From Hoplostethus atlanticus (lineage: Eukaryota > Chordata > Actinopteri > Trachichthyiformes > Trachichthyidae), in assembly GCA_034670405.1 (NCBI GenBank), contig JAXDDX010000043.1:3302501-3366500 (forward strand): 64,000 bases of DNA, in the 5' to 3' direction. The notes below the pieces were generated by a model, which had not been told where the DNA came from, did not search any database, and saw only the letters and a list, made by a program, of their open reading frames with translations. The position numbers were made by a program, and so were the translations under genes. Of this stretch, positions 61,301-64,000 are shown in pieces (the stretch's first letter is position 1; each line of letters opens with the position of its first letter).

Positions 61301-64000
61301 ATGGTAAAAGTTGCATATATCGCCTTCATACTGTCAATGACTGAACCAGTGAACCCAGGAGCAGACACAAGGCAGGAGACAAGGGTAGAACAGGTAGCAC
61401 AGATCAGGGCACACAGACAGGTCATCTACTACTGATAGCTACTAGAGCAGTGGTAGTGACTATGAACGTAACACGACGAACTAGCAACAACAAAGGGGAC
61501 AGCAGGGCTTAAATAGGTGACGGTGGCGTGATTGGGATGGGTAGCAGCAGGGCAGCAGCAGCAGGGCAGCAACCAGTGACACTCCTACCAACCTGCAACC
61601 GAGGGAGACAGAGATACACACAGATCACAAGCTGAGACAGAAAGACACTAGGGAACAGGGGTGGAGGAGGATGCAGGCCGGGCAGGTGTGACACATACCT
61701 TCAATGTTGGTTTTTGATATAAAACAGAAAACTGAAAAAAAACGATGTAACCTGTTGATTTTTGACTTGGTTTGACTTGGATTTGTTTGAACCTAAGAGC
61801 TTTTTATTAAGGAGGCCCCCTGATCACTATTTCAGTTTAATAAAATGTCCATTATACAGTATGAGAAGTGTCATATACACAAAACGATTGATAGCACAAA
61901 ATTAAAACCTTTATAAAGGATAGAAAGTAATTTTATTCTATGGTTGACAAATAATATTTGTACAGACTGGATATTTGCTGATGAATTTAGCATCTAACCA
62001 CGTGTTCACTTGTTGATTGTAATTATCTTTAAGTGATGGGAGGACGGTGGCAGTGAAACACATCCAGAAGAAGCATTTCGCCCTGTCTAAAACCATCAGG
62101 AAGGAGGTGAAAGAAGTTAGGTGAGGAATATCTTCCCTATTAAGCACCTGGTTAAGTTTGTGTATACAATATCGGCTCTTTATACTACCAAGAGGTACTG
62201 AGTTGAATTTGTTGAAAGTCGAAGACTGAGTTGAAATGAAAGCTTCTGCACGGTGCATATGAGCTGATTTGGTTCATGTTTCATTATGACTAGGGAACTG
62301 GATCACCCCAATCTATCCAAGTTCATTGGTGGCTCCATCGAGGTGCCCGACATCAGCATCATCACAGAGTACTGCCCCAAAGGAAGCCTGTCGGATGTCC
62401 TGCTGAATGAGGACGTCCCCATCAACTGGGGGTTCAGGTGAGACAACCAGACGGCTTCACAGTAAATATGTTCACAGTCGAGTTTTACATCCACATTTAT
62501 TTTGGCATTTGGTTGACATTCTGAACCATATTTGTATTATTGTTATTAGTTGTTGTAGTAGTAGTAGTAGTAATACTAGTAGTAGTGGTGGTAGCGGTAG
62601 TAGTAGTTATTACCACTTGTCTTTTATTTACCTCTATCAGCAACGCCCTGCTCCTCACATTCATACAGTTAGAAATATTCTCACTGGGCGCCGACGGGTC
62701 GATGTACTGCAGGTCCACTGAGTAGCTCCATTGGCGTGGCTGAGGGGTTAGGTACCTTGCTCAAGGGGGTCAAGCAGTTGAGGGCTAAGTGACTTGCTAA
62801 AGGGCACAACCTGTCACTGAAGTCTGACATGTGATATCCGGTCATCCCTGCTGTCCGTCAGGCTGTCCTTTGCCACCGACGTCGCCCGTGGGATGGCCTA
62901 CCTCCACCAGCACAAGATGTTTCATGGGAGACTTCACTCCAGGAACTGTGTCATCGACGACCGCTGGGTCTGCAAAATCTCAGGTAACCAAATACTGACA
63001 TCATACACCTCACGCAGACGCAATGCAATCACAGATACTTGTCTGTGGACCCATGTGTCATTTGTGGGGTACTGGCCAGTAGATCCTGGGTAAGTTAAGT
63101 CAAATCTTTATTGTCCCTCTCTTTATGAGGGCAAATTCTATTTTCAGCAAATGACACATACATGGCAAACAAGAGTGAAACATACACAGAATTTGACAAG
63201 GACATTAAGAAAAGAGGGTTCTCCTCAGGAGTCGTTGTAAAAGATAGTGTCAATACCAAGGCAAAGTACAAAAACAATATCCTGAATCACAGTAACACTG
63301 CCTTTTTATTTGACTGTGTGTTTGGCTCCAGACTATGGGCTCACAGCCTACAGAAAGGAGGACTTTGAGGCTGTCAGTAATGGCTTCCATTGTGGGGATA
63401 TAAATCGTATATACTGTGCCCCAGAGGTCCTGCTAGGAAGCAGCTCCAATATCACACCAGCAGCAGACATCTACAGGTGTGTTTGACTGGTATAAGAAGT
63501 TTGTTGTATGTCTTAGACTCTGCTAATTGGACCACATGAACATCATTGTAGGGTTGAAGCATTGTTTAATTAAAGTAATGGCAATGGAGGTATGGTGTCC
63601 AGGCGTTTTCCTTCATTACTTCATTCACGGCACCCCCCCCTCAGCCAAGAGCCTTCATGGTGATGTATGTATGCCCCATTCCTACACCCCTGAGTCATCT
63701 TCCATTCACATACATGAACAGTTTTTATTTCATTAACTGAATCTAAAACAAGTTACTGGACTGCACTGCAATAGGTAATGAAAATGATATAACCTCTCTG
63801 CTGTGCCTTCCTCTTCCCAGCTACTCCATGATCCTCGTTGAGATTGCAACTCGCTCTGACCTCATTTCAGTGAGTATGGCGAGCTCTTTCTGTAGATTAC
63901 AACCTTTGAAACCCCTTTGATGTTTGCTTTGTAACTGGCAGTCCTCCCTAACAGGACCAGGCTGCGGGAGTGAAGATGGATATTATGTGGCGTCCCCCTC
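56534..64000 (+). CDS. Membrane guanylyl cyclase with short Cys-rich ectodomain, 5' part (cyclase domain beyond window)
   Basis: Exons, all in phase: 56534-56578, 57321-57411, 57953-58085, 58590-58713, 59369-59473, 59787-59889, 60201-60346, 60467-60539 (or -60560), 60934-61078, 62034-62120, 62294-62437, 62862-62983, 63332-63476, 63821-63869, 63955-64000+. Exon 1 is a signal peptide, MALSTVASLYLSFLL. The ectodomain is about 230 aa with about 15 cysteines and ends in CGDDVCELEENCLNCPADCG. One TM helix follows (IKVAIGLPVTLFCSGFILTM), then WLQYQKQKMFWDESWI and a kinase-homology domain: VAVKHIQKK (Lys kept), ITEYCPKGSLSDVL, HGRLHSRNC (catalytic Asp absent) and DYGL in place of DFG, as in receptor guanylyl cyclases. 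The usual natriuretic-receptor ligand fold of about 430 aa is missing. Ligand unknown; cGMP production is inferred, because the catalytic domain is not in the window. Confidence 0.85.
58320..58376. repeat. (CA)n microsatellite
   Basis: CA array in guanylyl cyclase intron 3. Confidence 0.95.
60360..60409. repeat. (CA)n microsatellite
   Basis: Interrupted CA array starting 13 bp after the donor of the TM-domain exon of the guanylyl cyclase gene. Confidence 0.9.
62555..62606. repeat. (TAG)n trinucleotide repeat
   Basis: GTAGTAGTAG-type tract with interruptions, in an intron of the guanylyl cyclase kinase-homology region. Confidence 0.85.

Overview
The window is vertebrate nuclear DNA, almost certainly from a teleost fish. 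Its genes are split by GT-AG introns and encode recognisable vertebrate proteins. Long CA repeats, homopolymer runs and fish-type transposon debris (hAT-like and Tc1-like elements, L1/Tx1-like and Rex/CR1-like LINE pieces, tRNA-derived SINEs) fill the introns and spacers. I cannot name the species. Exon ends were read by eye from splice signals, codon phase and remembered family sequences; no alignment was run.

Layout. (1) 1-13685, minus strand: the first three coding exons of ankrd13c, with a 42-bp second exon and a repeat-rich intron of more than 9 kb; the rest of the gene lies beyond the left edge. (2) 13686-17067: divergent promoter spacer. (3) 17068-26563, plus: complete cth (cystathionine gamma-lyase, 12 coding exons, 408 aa), with an ATF4-type response element upstream of the start. 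(4) 26564-31937: gene-poor spacer with SINEs and a large TIR element. (5) 31938-44381, plus: complete mcoln2 (TRPML2 channel, 14 coding exons, 556 aa), including one GC-AG intron. (6) 47795-51971, plus: complete lpar3 coding region (two coding exons, 356 aa). (7) 56534-64000+, plus: the 5' part of a membrane guanylyl cyclase with a short cysteine-rich ectodomain instead of the usual natriuretic-peptide-receptor fold. Its kinase-homology domain runs off the right edge, so the cyclase domain is not seen.

The genes are not one pathway. From memory, ankrd13c/cth and mcoln2/lpar3 are two neighbour pairs on human chromosome 1p, well apart there and close together here. The guanylyl cyclase is the least conventional gene and the best candidate for something poorly described. 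No CRISPR, rRNA or credible functional tRNA gene was seen.
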